Shown here: positions 44,143 to 52,499 of the stretch, one piece after another
Layout of the letters: every line of letters begins with the position of its first letter
Numbering within the stretch: the stretch's first letter is position 1
Origin: Kribbella solani
GTDB lineage: Bacteria > Actinomycetota > Actinomycetes > Propionibacteriales > Kribbellaceae
Assembly: GCF_014205295.1 (NCBI RefSeq)
Contig: NZ_JACHNF010000001.1
Location: 3,720,001-3,784,000 of the forward strand
DNA length: 64,000 nt
Reading direction: 5' to 3'
Notes under the pieces: generated by a model
The model's input: the letters and a program-made list of their open reading frames with translations, nothing else
Told to the model about the DNA's origin: nothing
Database searches by the model: none
Program-made: the position numbers and the translations under genes

Positions 44143-44215
44143 CACCTCCCCAAACCGGTTTGGGGAGGTGACACGCCCGCTCAGAGGGGTCAATCCTCCC
44201 CAAACCGGTTTGGGG
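44143..44215. promoter_or_regulatory. twin perfect palindromes CCCCAAACC-GGTTTGGGG
   Basis: Two identical 18-bp palindromes occur at 44148-44165 and 44198-44215, exactly 50 bp apart. The first extends to a 28-bp perfect palindrome (44143-44170). They fill the gap between the response-regulator stop (44220) and the structural gene. They are operator candidates for the two-component system or tandem terminators of the regulatory genes. Confidence 0.55.
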
Positions 44216-44219
44216 CGGG

Positions 44220-44867
44220 TTAAACCAGTCCGTTCTGGAACGCGTAGACGACCGCGTGCACCCGGTCGCGGAGGGCCAGCTTGGTGAGGATTCGGGACAC
44301 GTGCGTCTTGACCGTCTCCTCACCGACGCCGAGCGCGGCGGCGATCTCCGCGTTCGACCGGGCCGCGGCCAGCTGGATCAGTACTTCGCGCTCGCGTCGC
44401 GTCAGCAGCTCCAGGTCCGGCGCCGTCGCGGGTGGCGCGATCCCGGCCGCGAAGCGCGCCACCAACCGCCGCGTGACCGACGGATCGATCAGCGCATCGC
44501 CGCGCGCCGCGATCCGGATCGAGGCGAGCAGTTCCTCCGGCAGTACCGTCTTCAGCAGGAATCCACTCGCTCCGGCCGCCAAGGTTCGGTACACGTACTC
44601 GTCGGTGTCGTGTGTGGTCAGCACCAGAATGCGCGTCCGGTTACCCGGCTGGGCCAGGATCGCCTTTGTCGCGGACAGCCCGTCCAGGCGCGGCATCCGG
44701 ATGTCGAGTACGGCGACGTCCGGCCGCAATCTGATGCTCTCGGCAACAGCCGACTGGCCGTCGCCGACTTCGCTGACACATTCCAGATCAGGCTGGGTGT
44801 CGAGTACCGCGCGAACTCCGGAACGGAACATCCGGTGGTCGTCGGCCAGCAGTACGCGCACCGTCAT
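44220..44867 (-). CDS. NarL/FixJ family response regulator
   Basis: The 215-residue protein has a receiver domain (phosphoacceptor Asp55 in AVLDIRMP; Lys in LLKT) and a C-terminal LuxR-type helix-turn-helix (LTRREREVLIQLAAARSNAE followed by TVKTHVSRIL). It overlaps the kinase gene by four bases and is upstream of the copper-like block on the same strand, which it probably regulates through the palindromes next to its 3' end. Confidence 0.94.
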   Translation of the reverse strand: MTVRVLLADDHRMFRSGVRAVLDTQPDLECVSEVGDGQSAVAESIRLRPDVAVLDIRMPRLDGLSATKAILAQPGNRTRILVLTTHDTDEYVYRTLAAGASGFLLKTVLPEELLASIRIAARGDALIDPSVTRRLVARFAAGIAPPATAPDLELLTRREREVLIQLAAARSNAEIAAALGVGEETVKTHVSRILTKLALRDRVHAVVYAFQNGLV

Positions 44868-46066
44868 TCGGCGTCCAGCGGAACTCGTACGCGCAGCTGC
44901 CAGGTCGCGCCCTCGGGACCACAGCCGACCTCGCCGCCGAACAACCGCACCCGCGAACAGATACCGGCCAGTCCGCGTCCCATCGAGGTTTGCCAGCCGG
45001 CCGCCGGCCGTTCGCCCAGACCGTTGGTGACGGCAACCAAGATCGCGTCCGCTTCGTAGTCGATGTTCACCCGGGCATTGTCGCCGTTCCCGTGCCGCAA
45101 CGCGTTCGTCAGCGCCTCCTGCACGATCCGGTACAGCGCGACGTCCAGCGACGCGGGCAGTTCGCGTTCGGCCCCGGTGACGGTCAGCGTCACGGGCAGT
45201 CCGGCCGCGCGTACGCCGACGAGCAACTCCTCCACACTGCCCAGACCGGCCTGCCGATCGGACTCCTCCGGTTGCCCGTGCAGCAGGTCGAGCAGCCGTC
45301 TCAGGTCGAGCATCGCGGACCGGCTGGCCGATTCCACCGAGGTCAGGGCTTGCTGCGCGCCGCCCGGTGGACTGTCGGCCAGCGCGAGCCGGGCCGCGCC
45401 GGCGTGGATGGAGATCGCGCTCATATGGTGCGACAGACCGTCGTGCAGGTCCCGGGCCAGCGCGCCGCGATCGTCCGCGACCGCCTCCCGGATCGCGATC
45501 TCGCGTTCCCGGGTCAGGCGTTCGGTACGGCGCTCGAGATCGGCCAGGTACGTGCGGTGGGTGATCGTCAGGCGACCGACCAGCCCGGGCAGAAGGATGC
45601 TGGCCGAACTGGTCAGGATGATCAGATCCCAGCCGGACTGCGGATCTCGCTCGATTCCATGGCCGATCACGCCCGCGGCGATCAGCCCGGCGAGTACGAG
45701 ACCGGCCGGGCGGTTGCGCAACCAGGCGCCGGCCAGGAACGCCGCGATCAGCGCGCCGAAGTTGTTCACCTCCGGCTCGGTCGCCGGCCGGCCCGGCATC
45801 AGGAGCGGGCTGAGGATGAAGACCGCCGCGTGGGCACCGGCCACCCAGGCCACCCAACGCGGCGGGGCGGCCAGCGCCAGGTCGACCACGATCGCCGCGA
45901 TCAGCAGCGTGATCGGGCGCCATTTGTTCATCGGCGGGCCGAACAAGAGCATGACCGCCGCATCCGTACCGGCGCAGATCACCGCGATCCCCAGCGCGAC
46001 GAGGCCGAACCTGCCGCGTAACCACAGTCGCGGGTCGGCCATCAGCCGTACGTCAGCGTCGCCCAT
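44864..46066 (-). CDS. NarL-type sensor histidine kinase
   Basis: The 400-residue kinase has about six N-terminal membrane segments (20-165), a HisKA_3 dimerisation domain with His208 in ARDLHDGLSHH, and a HATPase ending in MGRGLAGICSRVRLFGGEV. The fully membrane-embedded sensor lacks a periplasmic domain, so it senses a membrane or membrane-soluble signal. Pairs with the overlapping response regulator. Confidence 0.93.
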   Translation of the reverse strand: MGDADVRLMADPRLWLRGRFGLVALGIAVICAGTDAAVMLLFGPPMNKWRPITLLIAAIVVDLALAAPPRWVAWVAGAHAAVFILSPLLMPGRPATEPEVNNFGALIAAFLAGAWLRNRPAGLVLAGLIAAGVIGHGIERDPQSGWDLIILTSSASILLPGLVGRLTITHRTYLADLERRTERLTREREIAIREAVADDRGALARDLHDGLSHHMSAISIHAGAARLALADSPPGGAQQALTSVESASRSAMLDLRRLLDLLHGQPEESDRQAGLGSVEELLVGVRAAGLPVTLTVTGAERELPASLDVALYRIVQEALTNALRHGNGDNARVNIDYEADAILVAVTNGLGERPAAGWQTSMGRGLAGICSRVRLFGGEVGCGPEGATWQLRVRVPLDAE

Positions 46067-46126
46067 CTGTCCTCATCTCGCCCAGCCGTGCCGTGTCAGG
46101 CCAAACCTACTGGGAGCGAGCGATGG

Positions 46127-46486
46127 TCAGCGGATCGTGAGCAGGAGGGCGGCGGCGAGGGCGACCTCGACCCAGAAGTAGAACCAGATCGGGTAGAAGG
46201 CGGTGGGGCGGTCGGCGATCCGGCCGATGAGCCGGCCGGCCGCCATGCCCAGAAGGGCGATCGCTACGGCGAGTACGACGCCGCGGCGGAGGTCCGGGGT
46301 GGTTGCGGCGACGAGTAGGACAGCGGCGATGGCCAGGCCGAAGCCACCGTAGACGGCGCGTACTTCGGTGCGGGCGTGGCCGGTGTCGGCCTGCAGCGCG
46401 AAAGGTCTGACCAGGGCGGCGGGGGCGGCCAGGCCGTAGATGCCCATGCCGGCGAAGAAGACAGCCACCACGACGATGACAACCAC
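46127..46486 (-). CDS. DUF4345-like membrane protein
   Basis: The 119-residue protein has four hydrophobic segments, with GIYGLAAPAALVRPFAL and EVRAVYGGFGLAIAAV, resembling DUF4345. GTG 46486 has GGAGGGAATC just upstream; an in-frame TTG at 46516 is less likely. A TTGCA-N5-TGCAA-type site lies 26 bp upstream, shared with the tetR/hydrolase region at 20.2 kb. Function unknown. Confidence 0.75.
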   Translation of the reverse strand: MVVIVVVAVFFAGMGIYGLAAPAALVRPFALQADTGHARTEVRAVYGGFGLAIAAVLLVAATTPDLRRGVVLAVAIALLGMAAGRLIGRIADRPTAFYPIWFYFWVEVALAAALLLTIR

Positions 46487-46510
46487 GCGCGATTCCCTCC
46501 GGCCGGGTTC

Positions 46511-46525
46511 ATGCAATCATTGCAA
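46511..46525. promoter_or_regulatory. operator candidate ATGCA-ATCAT-TGCAA
   Basis: The core TGCAATCATTGCA (46512-46524) is a perfect 13-bp palindrome upstream of the DUF4345 gene. CAATCATTGCAATA is identical to bases in the 20203-20217 site, 26 kb away. It suggests a shared TetR regulon. Confidence 0.45.
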
Positions 46526-46555
46526 TAAGTACCGGCACCGTACCATTCCGGCGAT

Positions 46556-47035
46556 TTACTCGGGCTTCTGTTCTGTCTTCTGTTCCGTCGTGGCGGCGGT
46601 GATGACCATGGTCAGGCGGTCGTGCAGGTCCATCAGCTCGCCGAGGTCCAGGCCGAGACGCTGTACGATCGCGGGCGGGACCTCAAGGGCCTGGTCGCGG
46701 AGCGCGCGGCCTTCGTCGGTGAGCGATACGGCCAGGGAGCGTTCGTCCATGACTGAGCGGGCGCGGCTGAGCAGACCGGCGGCTTCGAGACGTTTGAGCA
46801 GCGGGGACAAGGTGGCCGGCTCGAGCTGGAGCATCCCGGACAGATCCTTCACCGACACCGGCTCGCGTTCCCAGAGCGCGAGCATCACCAGGTACTGCGG
46901 ATGGGTCAGCCCCATTGGCTCCAGCACCGGGCGGTACAGCGCGATCACCGTACGCGCCGCGACCGCCAGCGCGAAACAAACCTGGTGCTCGAGCGCCAAC
47001 GGGTTCTCCGGCGGCGTGATCTTCGTCCCTGCCAT
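46556..47035 (-). CDS. MarR family transcriptional regulator
   Basis: The 159-residue protein has a MarR winged helix-turn-helix (VSVKDLSGMLQLEPATLSPL, then the wing VMDERSLAVSLT). It is divergent from a small membrane protein gene, and the 63-bp gap holds three ATTAGTGTA-type half sites, an arrangement typical of auto-repression. Ligand unknown. Confidence 0.92.
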   Translation of the reverse strand: MAGTKITPPENPLALEHQVCFALAVAARTVIALYRPVLEPMGLTHPQYLVMLALWEREPVSVKDLSGMLQLEPATLSPLLKRLEAAGLLSRARSVMDERSLAVSLTDEGRALRDQALEVPPAIVQRLGLDLGELMDLHDRLTMVITAATTEQKTEQKPE

Positions 47036-47038
47036 GTG

Positions 47039-47074
47039 ATTAGTGTAGCAACCTTATGTACACTAATGATTAGT
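47039..47074. promoter_or_regulatory. MarR operator candidates in the divergent gap
   Basis: ATTAGTGTA (47039-47047) and TACACTAAT (47059-47067) are perfect 9-bp arms with 11 bp between. The second arm is also part of the palindrome ACTAAT-G-ATTAGT (47062-47074). The sites lie between the marR start and the small membrane protein start. Confidence 0.65.
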
Positions 47075-47098
47075 ACACGAAACAATAGTGGAGGAGTG

Positions 47099-47398
47099 AT
47101 GACGCAGGTGATACGACGGCGGACCCCGCGTCCGATGAACATCGAGACCGTGCAACGCTGGGTCGTCTCCGCCGTCCTCTTCCACGTCGGCACCGTGCCC
47201 GCGGTCACCCTGGCCGTCTACAGCATCGGCGTCGCGGCGGACGAGTTCGGCCGCGGGGTCGGCCTGTGGTTCATGTCCGGCGTGATCGGCCTGCTCACGG
47301 TCGCCGGCATCCTCGCCATCTTCCGCCGCAGCCCACTGTCCCCGTGGCTGATCCTCGGCGTACTCCCGACCGCGGTCACCGGCTTCTACATCTTCTGA
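47099..47398 (+). CDS. small membrane protein
   Basis: The 99-residue protein has a basic N-terminus (RRRTPRPMNIE) and three hydrophobic segments. GGAGGAG precedes ATG 47099. It shares its promoter region with the divergent marR gene and is therefore its likely target. No family recognised; a small efflux or stress membrane protein is possible. Confidence 0.7.
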   Translation: MTQVIRRRTPRPMNIETVQRWVVSAVLFHVGTVPAVTLAVYSIGVAADEFGRGVGLWFMSGVIGLLTVAGILAIFRRSPLSPWLILGVLPTAVTGFYIF

Positions 47399-47725
47399 GC
47401 GCACCGCGTCCGCCGAGACCGCCGTACGCAAAAAGACGGTCGGCCTCGCGCAACGCCGGGAGCTGGGGGGTGTGCTCAACCAGGCCAAACGAAGTCGACC
47501 GCCCTATCGACAGCTTCGCACCGATCGCCCCCACAAACCTGAGAACCGTACGCATTCCGGAACCGCCCGGTCAAAAACTCCCATCCCCTGAACCACCGCG
47601 CTCCCAGCCGCCCACCCCGAGGCCCCCGACCACCCACCAGTTCAGGGGTTATCCCCTCAACTGCAGGGTTGCCCCCTCGGTATTCGACGGGGCAACCCTC
47701 CATCTGAGTGGGCAACCCCTTCGGG
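47399..47725. terminator. 327-bp convergent gap with hairpins
   Basis: No gene is evident. AGGGG-TTAT-CCCCT lies at 47644-47657. AGGGTTGCCCC (47665-47675) pairs perfectly with GGGGCAACCCT (47689-47699) over a 13-base loop, and GGGCAACCCC recurs at 47710-47719. The hairpins lie near the stop of the minus-strand MFS gene and probably terminate both convergent units. Confidence 0.5.
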
Positions 47726-49228
47726 TCAGGGGGTGGGGTTGTGGGGGCGTTCGGGAATTAGCAGGAGGGCCAGGACGATCAGCATGGTGCCGACGCCGGC
47801 GTAGCCGACTGCGTGGACGGCGTTGACGAACGCGTTGCGGACCTGGCTGAGGAAGATCCCGTCCGGGCGGGCGGCGGCCTCGCGGAAGCCGTCTACCCAG
47901 GTGCCGGCCGCCTGACCGGCCGTCGCGGTGAGGCTGGAGCGGTAGACCACCGTCGCCAAGCTTCCGAGTACGACGAGACCGGTCGCGATACCGATCTCGT
48001 TCGCGGTCTGGGCGAGTGACGCGGCCGAGCCGGCGCGTTCCTGTGGTGCGTGCGAAATGATGTCGTTCATCAGGAACGGGAACGCGGCCCCGATCCCGGC
48101 CGTCGTCAGTACCGCGCTGCACACCACGATCGCGATCCCCGACCGCCCGGCCGGCAGCAGCGTGTACGGGACGAAGCCGGCCGCCATCACGATCAAACTG
48201 CCGAGCACCACGTACTTCGGGCGGAGCCGGTGACCGAGCCACGGGCCGGCGTTCGCCGCGATGATCATCGCGATCGTCGACGGGATCATCAGCAGCGCCG
48301 ACTTCAACGGTGACAGACCGAGCGCGGACTGCAGGTAGAACGCCGCGAAGATCGACGTACCGCCCATCAGCAGCGCGGTCAGGAACAGTACCCACATCGC
48401 ACGGCTGACGCCCGGCATCCGGAGCAGCGCGAGGTCGACGAGTGGATGTTCGAGCGTGCGCTGGCGGCGTACGAACATGAATCCGAATGTCAGGCCAAGC
48501 AGGCCCAGTCCGATCGTTGACCACAGTGGTGCGCCGTTGACCGACCACTTGAGCGTGGCGACCAGCGCGAGGATCGAGGCCAGGCAGAGAGCGGCGCTGC
48601 GGAGGTCCAGGGGTACGTCGATCCTGGTTGCGGATTCCGGGAGGAGACGCGGGGCGGCCAGCAACGTCAGGAGCATGACCGGTACGCCGAGGAGGAAGAC
48701 CGAGCCCCACCACCAATACTGCAGCATCACTCCGCCGATCAGCGGCGCGACGGCCATGCCGGTGAGGAAACAGGTCATGTACACGCCCATGGCGGACACT
48801 CGGCGCTTCGGATCCGGGAAGAGCTGACCGATCAGCGCCATCGAGGCGGGCATGATCGCCGCGCCCGCGATACCCATCACGGCGCGGGTCGCGATCACCA
48901 TCCACGGCGCGGTCGAGAACGCGGCGGCGGCCGAGGCGATCGCGAACACCGCGGCGCACAGGACGATCAGCCGGCGCCGGCCGATCCGGTCGCCGACCGC
49001 GCCCATCGTGACCATCGTGCCGCCGACCATGAAGCCGTAGATGTCGTTCATCCACAGCAGTTCGGTCGGCGACGGCCGCAGGTCGGCCGACATCCGCGGG
49101 AGCGCGACGCCGAGCACACTGATGTCGATCGCGATCAGCAGCGAAGGCAGGGACAACAAGGCCAACGCGACCCGGGGATCACGAACGCGCCCGGCAACTG
49201 CCCTGGCCGACGTGGGTGTGGACGTCAT
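47726..49228 (-). CDS. MFS transporter, DHA2 type
   Basis: The 500-residue drug-efflux-type MFS has about 14 helices. It shows the DHA2 markers LIAIDISVLGVALPRMSADL and GDRIGRRRLIVLC. It stands alone, with the RibD-like gene 22 bp upstream on the same strand, so the two may be co-transcribed. Cargo unknown; multidrug export is the usual annotation. Confidence 0.9.
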   Translation of the reverse strand: MTSTPTSARAVAGRVRDPRVALALLSLPSLLIAIDISVLGVALPRMSADLRPSPTELLWMNDIYGFMVGGTMVTMGAVGDRIGRRRLIVLCAAVFAIASAAAAFSTAPWMVIATRAVMGIAGAAIMPASMALIGQLFPDPKRRVSAMGVYMTCFLTGMAVAPLIGGVMLQYWWWGSVFLLGVPVMLLTLLAAPRLLPESATRIDVPLDLRSAALCLASILALVATLKWSVNGAPLWSTIGLGLLGLTFGFMFVRRQRTLEHPLVDLALLRMPGVSRAMWVLFLTALLMGGTSIFAAFYLQSALGLSPLKSALLMIPSTIAMIIAANAGPWLGHRLRPKYVVLGSLIVMAAGFVPYTLLPAGRSGIAIVVCSAVLTTAGIGAAFPFLMNDIISHAPQERAGSAASLAQTANEIGIATGLVVLGSLATVVYRSSLTATAGQAAGTWVDGFREAAARPDGIFLSQVRNAFVNAVHAVGYAGVGTMLIVLALLLIPERPHNPTP

Positions 49229-49250
49229 CAGAAATTCCTTTCGAAGCAGC

Positions 49251-49850
49251 TCAAACCGAGCGCTGGGTGGTGGGGTCGGTGGTTGGGGGTGGGGTGGGTT
49301 GGTAGTGGGTGATGACTATTTGGGCGTCGGCGAGGGTGGTGGTGATGTGGTGGAGGGGGCGGCGGGTGTTGGTGGGTGGGAGGAGGGGGCGGCCGGCGCC
49401 GAGAGTCAGTGGGTGGACGGCGATGTGGAACTCGTCGATCAGGCCGAGATCGGCGAGGGTCGCGGCCAGGGCAGATCCGCCGGTCAGGAGCAGGTCCTGG
49501 CCGGGCCGCGACTTCAGCTCGGTGACCTGCTCGGCCAGATCGCCGCCGATCACCTGGCTGGTCCACTCGTCGCCCGGATAGTCGTGCGAGAACACGATCT
49601 TCGGCGTCGCCCGCCAGAACGGCGCGAACGCGGCCGTGTGCGGGTCGTCGCGCACCGACTCGGCCTTCGGCCAGAAACCGACCATCATTTCCCACACCGG
49701 CCGGCCGAACAGCAGCGTGTCGACCCGACGATCCAGAGCATCCGAGTACGCGATGAGCTCCGGCCCCATCACCGGCCAGTCGAACTCCCCGTTCGGACCG
49801 TCGATGTACCCGTCGATCGAACTGTGGACCCAGTAGATGAGCTTCCGCAT
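49251..49850 (-). CDS. dihydrofolate reductase/RibD C-terminal-like protein
   Basis: The 199-residue protein has the DHFR-like RibD C-terminal fold, starting MRKLIYWVHSSIDGYIDGPN and including LLFGRPVWEMM and the cofactor motif LLLTGGSALAATL. Stand-alone members are NAD(P)H-dependent reductases of unknown substrate. GAGGAGG precedes ATG 49850. The Pro/Thr-rich C-terminal 20 residues look disordered. Confidence 0.85.
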   Translation of the reverse strand: MRKLIYWVHSSIDGYIDGPNGEFDWPVMGPELIAYSDALDRRVDTLLFGRPVWEMMVGFWPKAESVRDDPHTAAFAPFWRATPKIVFSHDYPGDEWTSQVIGGDLAEQVTELKSRPGQDLLLTGGSALAATLADLGLIDEFHIAVHPLTLGAGRPLLPPTNTRRPLHHITTTLADAQIVITHYQPTPPPTTDPTTQRSV

Positions 49851-49974
49851 GGCCGCCTCCTCGAGAGTGTCTTCACGAGCAGGTCGGACCCGGTCCCAGC
49901 TTCTTGACATCCCCGGCCGACGAATCCGCCGAGGCTCTGTCTGAACTGTGAACACGGACCTAGACATCATATGT

Positions 49975-49992
49975 TTCACCTGCCAAGGTGAA
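49975..49992. promoter_or_regulatory. operator candidate TTCACCT-4-AGGTGAA
   Basis: The perfect 7-bp inverted repeat lies upstream of the FAH-SDR-gntR genes, 58 bp before the FAH start. ACAT-CAT-ATGT lies just before it. It is a possible site for the GntR regulator of this block. Confidence 0.45.
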
Positions 49993-50049
49993 GAAAAGCC
50001 GCCGCATCCTCTCCAAGCGCGGCTAAAGATACGATCTGGAGGTAATGCG

Positions 50050-50910
50050 ATGAAGTTCGCCCGCTTGGGTCCGGTAGGCGCGGAAGTACCCGTCGTGATC
50101 ACCGACGACGGCGTCCGCGGCCTGGCAAGCCTCACCACCGACCTCGACGCCGGGTTCTGGGAGACCGATGGTCCGGCCCGGGTCGCGGCCGCGCTCGCCG
50201 CGGGTGAACTCCCCTTGGTCGAGGACGCCGGCAGCCTGCGGATCGGCGCGCCGATCGCACGGCCCGGTGCGATTGTCTGCATCGGCATGAACTACGCGGC
50301 GCACGCGGCCGAGTCGGGCGCGGAGCCACCGAGTTCCCCGGTCATCTTCTTCAAGGCGCCGAACACCCTCGCCGGCCCGAACGACCCGGTGACGATTCCC
50401 CGCGGCAGCACGAAGACCGACTGGGAGGTCGAGCTCGGCGTGGTGATCGGCAAGCGCGCGTCGTACCTGGACTCGCCCGCGGAGAGCCTGGAGTACGTGG
50501 CCGGGTTCGTGGTGGCGAACGACCTGTCCGAGCGGGCGTTCCAGATAGAGCAGTCCGGCGGCCAGTGGAGCAAAGGCAAGATCGCCGCCGGGTTCAGCCC
50601 GGTCGGGCCGTGGCTGGTCACGCCGGATCAGGTCGAGCACCAGAAACTCCAGCTGCGAAGCTTCGTCAACGGTGAGCCGCGGCAGGACTCCAGTACCGCC
50701 GACCAGATCTTCGACGTCGCCACGGTCATCCACCACCTGAGCCAGTACATGGTGCTCGACCCGGGCGACCTGATCATGACCGGTACGCCCGAGGGTGTCG
50801 CCTTGTCCGGACGGTTCCCGTACCTGAACGCGGGTGATGTCGTCGAGGTCGAGATCGACGGCCTGGGCCGCCAGCGCCAGGAGTACGTCGCGTACGAGGC
50901 CGGGCGATGA
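50050..50910 (+). CDS. fumarylacetoacetate hydrolase family protein
   Basis: The 286-residue FAH-fold enzyme has TDWEVELGVVIGKRAS (metal Glu/Asp), the SPVIFFKAPNTL strand and LIMTGTPEGVAL. With the SDR downstream (ATGA overlap) it matches the pair used in oxidative breakdown of deoxy sugars, where an SDR oxidises a 2-keto-3-deoxy acid and an FAH hydrolase cleaves the 2,4-diketo product. GGAGGTAA lies before ATG 50050. The assignment to L-fuconate/L-rhamnonate-type routes is inference. Confidence 0.88.
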   Translation: MKFARLGPVGAEVPVVITDDGVRGLASLTTDLDAGFWETDGPARVAAALAAGELPLVEDAGSLRIGAPIARPGAIVCIGMNYAAHAAESGAEPPSSPVIFFKAPNTLAGPNDPVTIPRGSTKTDWEVELGVVIGKRASYLDSPAESLEYVAGFVVANDLSERAFQIEQSGGQWSKGKIAAGFSPVGPWLVTPDQVEHQKLQLRSFVNGEPRQDSSTADQIFDVATVIHHLSQYMVLDPGDLIMTGTPEGVALSGRFPYLNAGDVVEVEIDGLGRQRQEYVAYEAGR

Positions 50911-51665
50911 GCCAGCCGGAGTTCGACGGTCTGGTCGCCGTCGTCACCGGCGGTGGTTCCGGGATCGGGGCGGCAACGGCGCGCGAACTGACCGCCCGTG
51001 GAGCACGCGTCGCCGCGCTCGATCTCGATCCGTCCGGCACACCCGACGGCGTACTCGGGATCACCGCCGATGTGACCGACGACGCGAGCGTACGCGCGGC
51101 CGTACGCCAGGTGGCCGACACGTTCGGCCGGATCGACATCGTCGTCAACAACGCCGGAATCGGCGCGCAGGGAACGATCGAGGACAACCCGGACGACCAG
51201 TGGCAGCGGGTTTTCGACGTCAACGTGATGGGTGCGGTCCGGCTCAGCCGCGCGGCCCTTCCGTACCTGCGCGAGTCCCCCGCCGCCGCGATCGTCAACG
51301 TCGCCTCGGTCGCCGCGACGACCGGGATCCCGCAGCGCGCGCTGTACTCCACCACGAAGGGCGCGGTGCAGTCGCTGACCCTCGCGATGGCGGCCGACCA
51401 CCTCCGCGAGGGCATCCGGGTGAACTGCGTGAACCCGGGCACCGCCGCGACCCCGTGGGTACAGCGGCTACTCGACGCCGCGCCGGACCCGGTCGCCGAA
51501 CGCGCCGCGCTCGACGCCCGCCAGCCGCACGGACGACTGGTCGAAGCCGAGGAGGTCGCGCTCGCGATCGTGTACCTGGCCGGGCCTTCTTCGGGCTCCA
51601 CCGCCGGCACCGCGCTGGCGGTCGACGGCGGAATGGCTACGCTGCGACTCCGCCCGAAGGACTGA
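50907..51665 (+). CDS. short-chain dehydrogenase/reductase
   Basis: The 252-residue classical SDR has TGGGSGIG near the N-terminus, the NNAG motif, a catalytic Ser in NVASVA, and Tyr-x3-Lys in YSTTK. It is joined to the FAH gene by a 4-bp overlap. The pairing suggests a 2-keto-3-deoxy-L-fuconate-type dehydrogenase. Substrate not proven. Confidence 0.92.
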   Translation: MSQPEFDGLVAVVTGGGSGIGAATARELTARGARVAALDLDPSGTPDGVLGITADVTDDASVRAAVRQVADTFGRIDIVVNNAGIGAQGTIEDNPDDQWQRVFDVNVMGAVRLSRAALPYLRESPAAAIVNVASVAATTGIPQRALYSTTKGAVQSLTLAMAADHLREGIRVNCVNPGTAATPWVQRLLDAAPDPVAERAALDARQPHGRLVEAEEVALAIVYLAGPSSGSTAGTALAVDGGMATLRLRPKD

Positions 51666-51678
51666 TCCGTAGCCCTAG

Positions 51679-51698
51679 GGATGAACTGAAAATCATCC
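51679..51698. promoter_or_regulatory. inverted repeat GGATGA-8-TCATCC before gntR
   Basis: A perfect 6-bp inverted repeat lies in the short gap between the SDR stop and the gntR start, overlapping the region before AAGGAA. Candidate autoregulatory site. Confidence 0.35.
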
Positions 51699-51720
51699 GA
51701 ACGACAGAAAAAGGAACCGG

Positions 51721-52398
51721 ATGGCGCTGACCGATGTAGCCATCGAGAAGATCAAGGCGATGATTCTCGACGGCCGCCTCAAACCCGGCGACAAGCTGCC
51801 GCGCGAGGCGGATCTCGCCGAGCAGCTCGGGATCTCCCGGAGCCCGCTCCGCGAGGCGGTCAGCGTGCTCTCGATGCTGCGCATCCTGGACGTACGGCGC
51901 GGCGACGGCACGTACGTCACCAGTCTCACGCCCGACCTGTTGCTGGAGACGATGAGCTTCATCATCGACTTCCACCAGGACTCCAGCATCCTCGACCTGT
52001 TCGAGGTACGCCGCGCGCTCGAACCGATGGCGGCCGAGAAGGCCGCGCTGGTGATGAGCGACGCGGACACCGCGGACCTGCTCGCGCTGACCGATGCCGT
52101 CGATGCCGGCAGCCCGGTCGGCGACGTGGTCGCGAACGACCTCGAGTTCCACCACCGCATCGCGACCGCGGCCGGCAACCCGGTGCTCTGCTCGTTCGTG
52201 GACAGCGTCGCCGGCCGCACCCAACAGGCCCGGATCTGGCGCGGCATCATCCAGGCCGACGCGTTCGAACAAACCCAGCGCGAACACCGCGCGATAGCCC
52301 AAGCCATCGCCGACCACCAACCCAGCATCGCCGCCGCCCTCTCCCTGACCCACGTAGCCGCCATCGAAAACTGGATCCGCCACAACCTGAGGCCTTGA
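51721..52398 (+). CDS. GntR family regulator (FadR subfamily)
   Basis: The 225-residue protein has an N-terminal GntR winged helix (GDKLPREADLAEQLGISRSP, LREAVSVL) and a helical FCD effector domain with His ligands in LEFHHRIATAAGN. AAGGAA precedes ATG 51721. It is third in the FAH-SDR block and is the expected sensor of the acid substrate. FCD domains usually bind carboxylates via a metal. Confidence 0.93.
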   Translation: MALTDVAIEKIKAMILDGRLKPGDKLPREADLAEQLGISRSPLREAVSVLSMLRILDVRRGDGTYVTSLTPDLLLETMSFIIDFHQDSSILDLFEVRRALEPMAAEKAALVMSDADTADLLALTDAVDAGSPVGDVVANDLEFHHRIATAAGNPVLCSFVDSVAGRTQQARIWRGIIQADAFEQTQREHRAIAQAIADHQPSIAAALSLTHVAAIENWIRHNLRP

Positions 52399-52487
52399 GC
52401 CGTACACCCTGTGTATCGGCGGTGGAGCTACTTCGGCGCCGGTTGGGCCGGGCGCTTGAGGTCGGCGGGAATGTCGGGGGCTGCGGG

Positions 52488-52493
52488 TAGGGT
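52488..52493 (+). promoter_or_regulatory. -10 box TAGGGT of a leaderless ligA transcript
   Basis: TAGGGT ends six bases before GTG 52500, and no clear ribosome site is seen. This matches actinobacterial leaderless mRNAs that start at the initiation codon. Confidence 0.45.
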
Positions 52494-52499
52494 CTGGGG

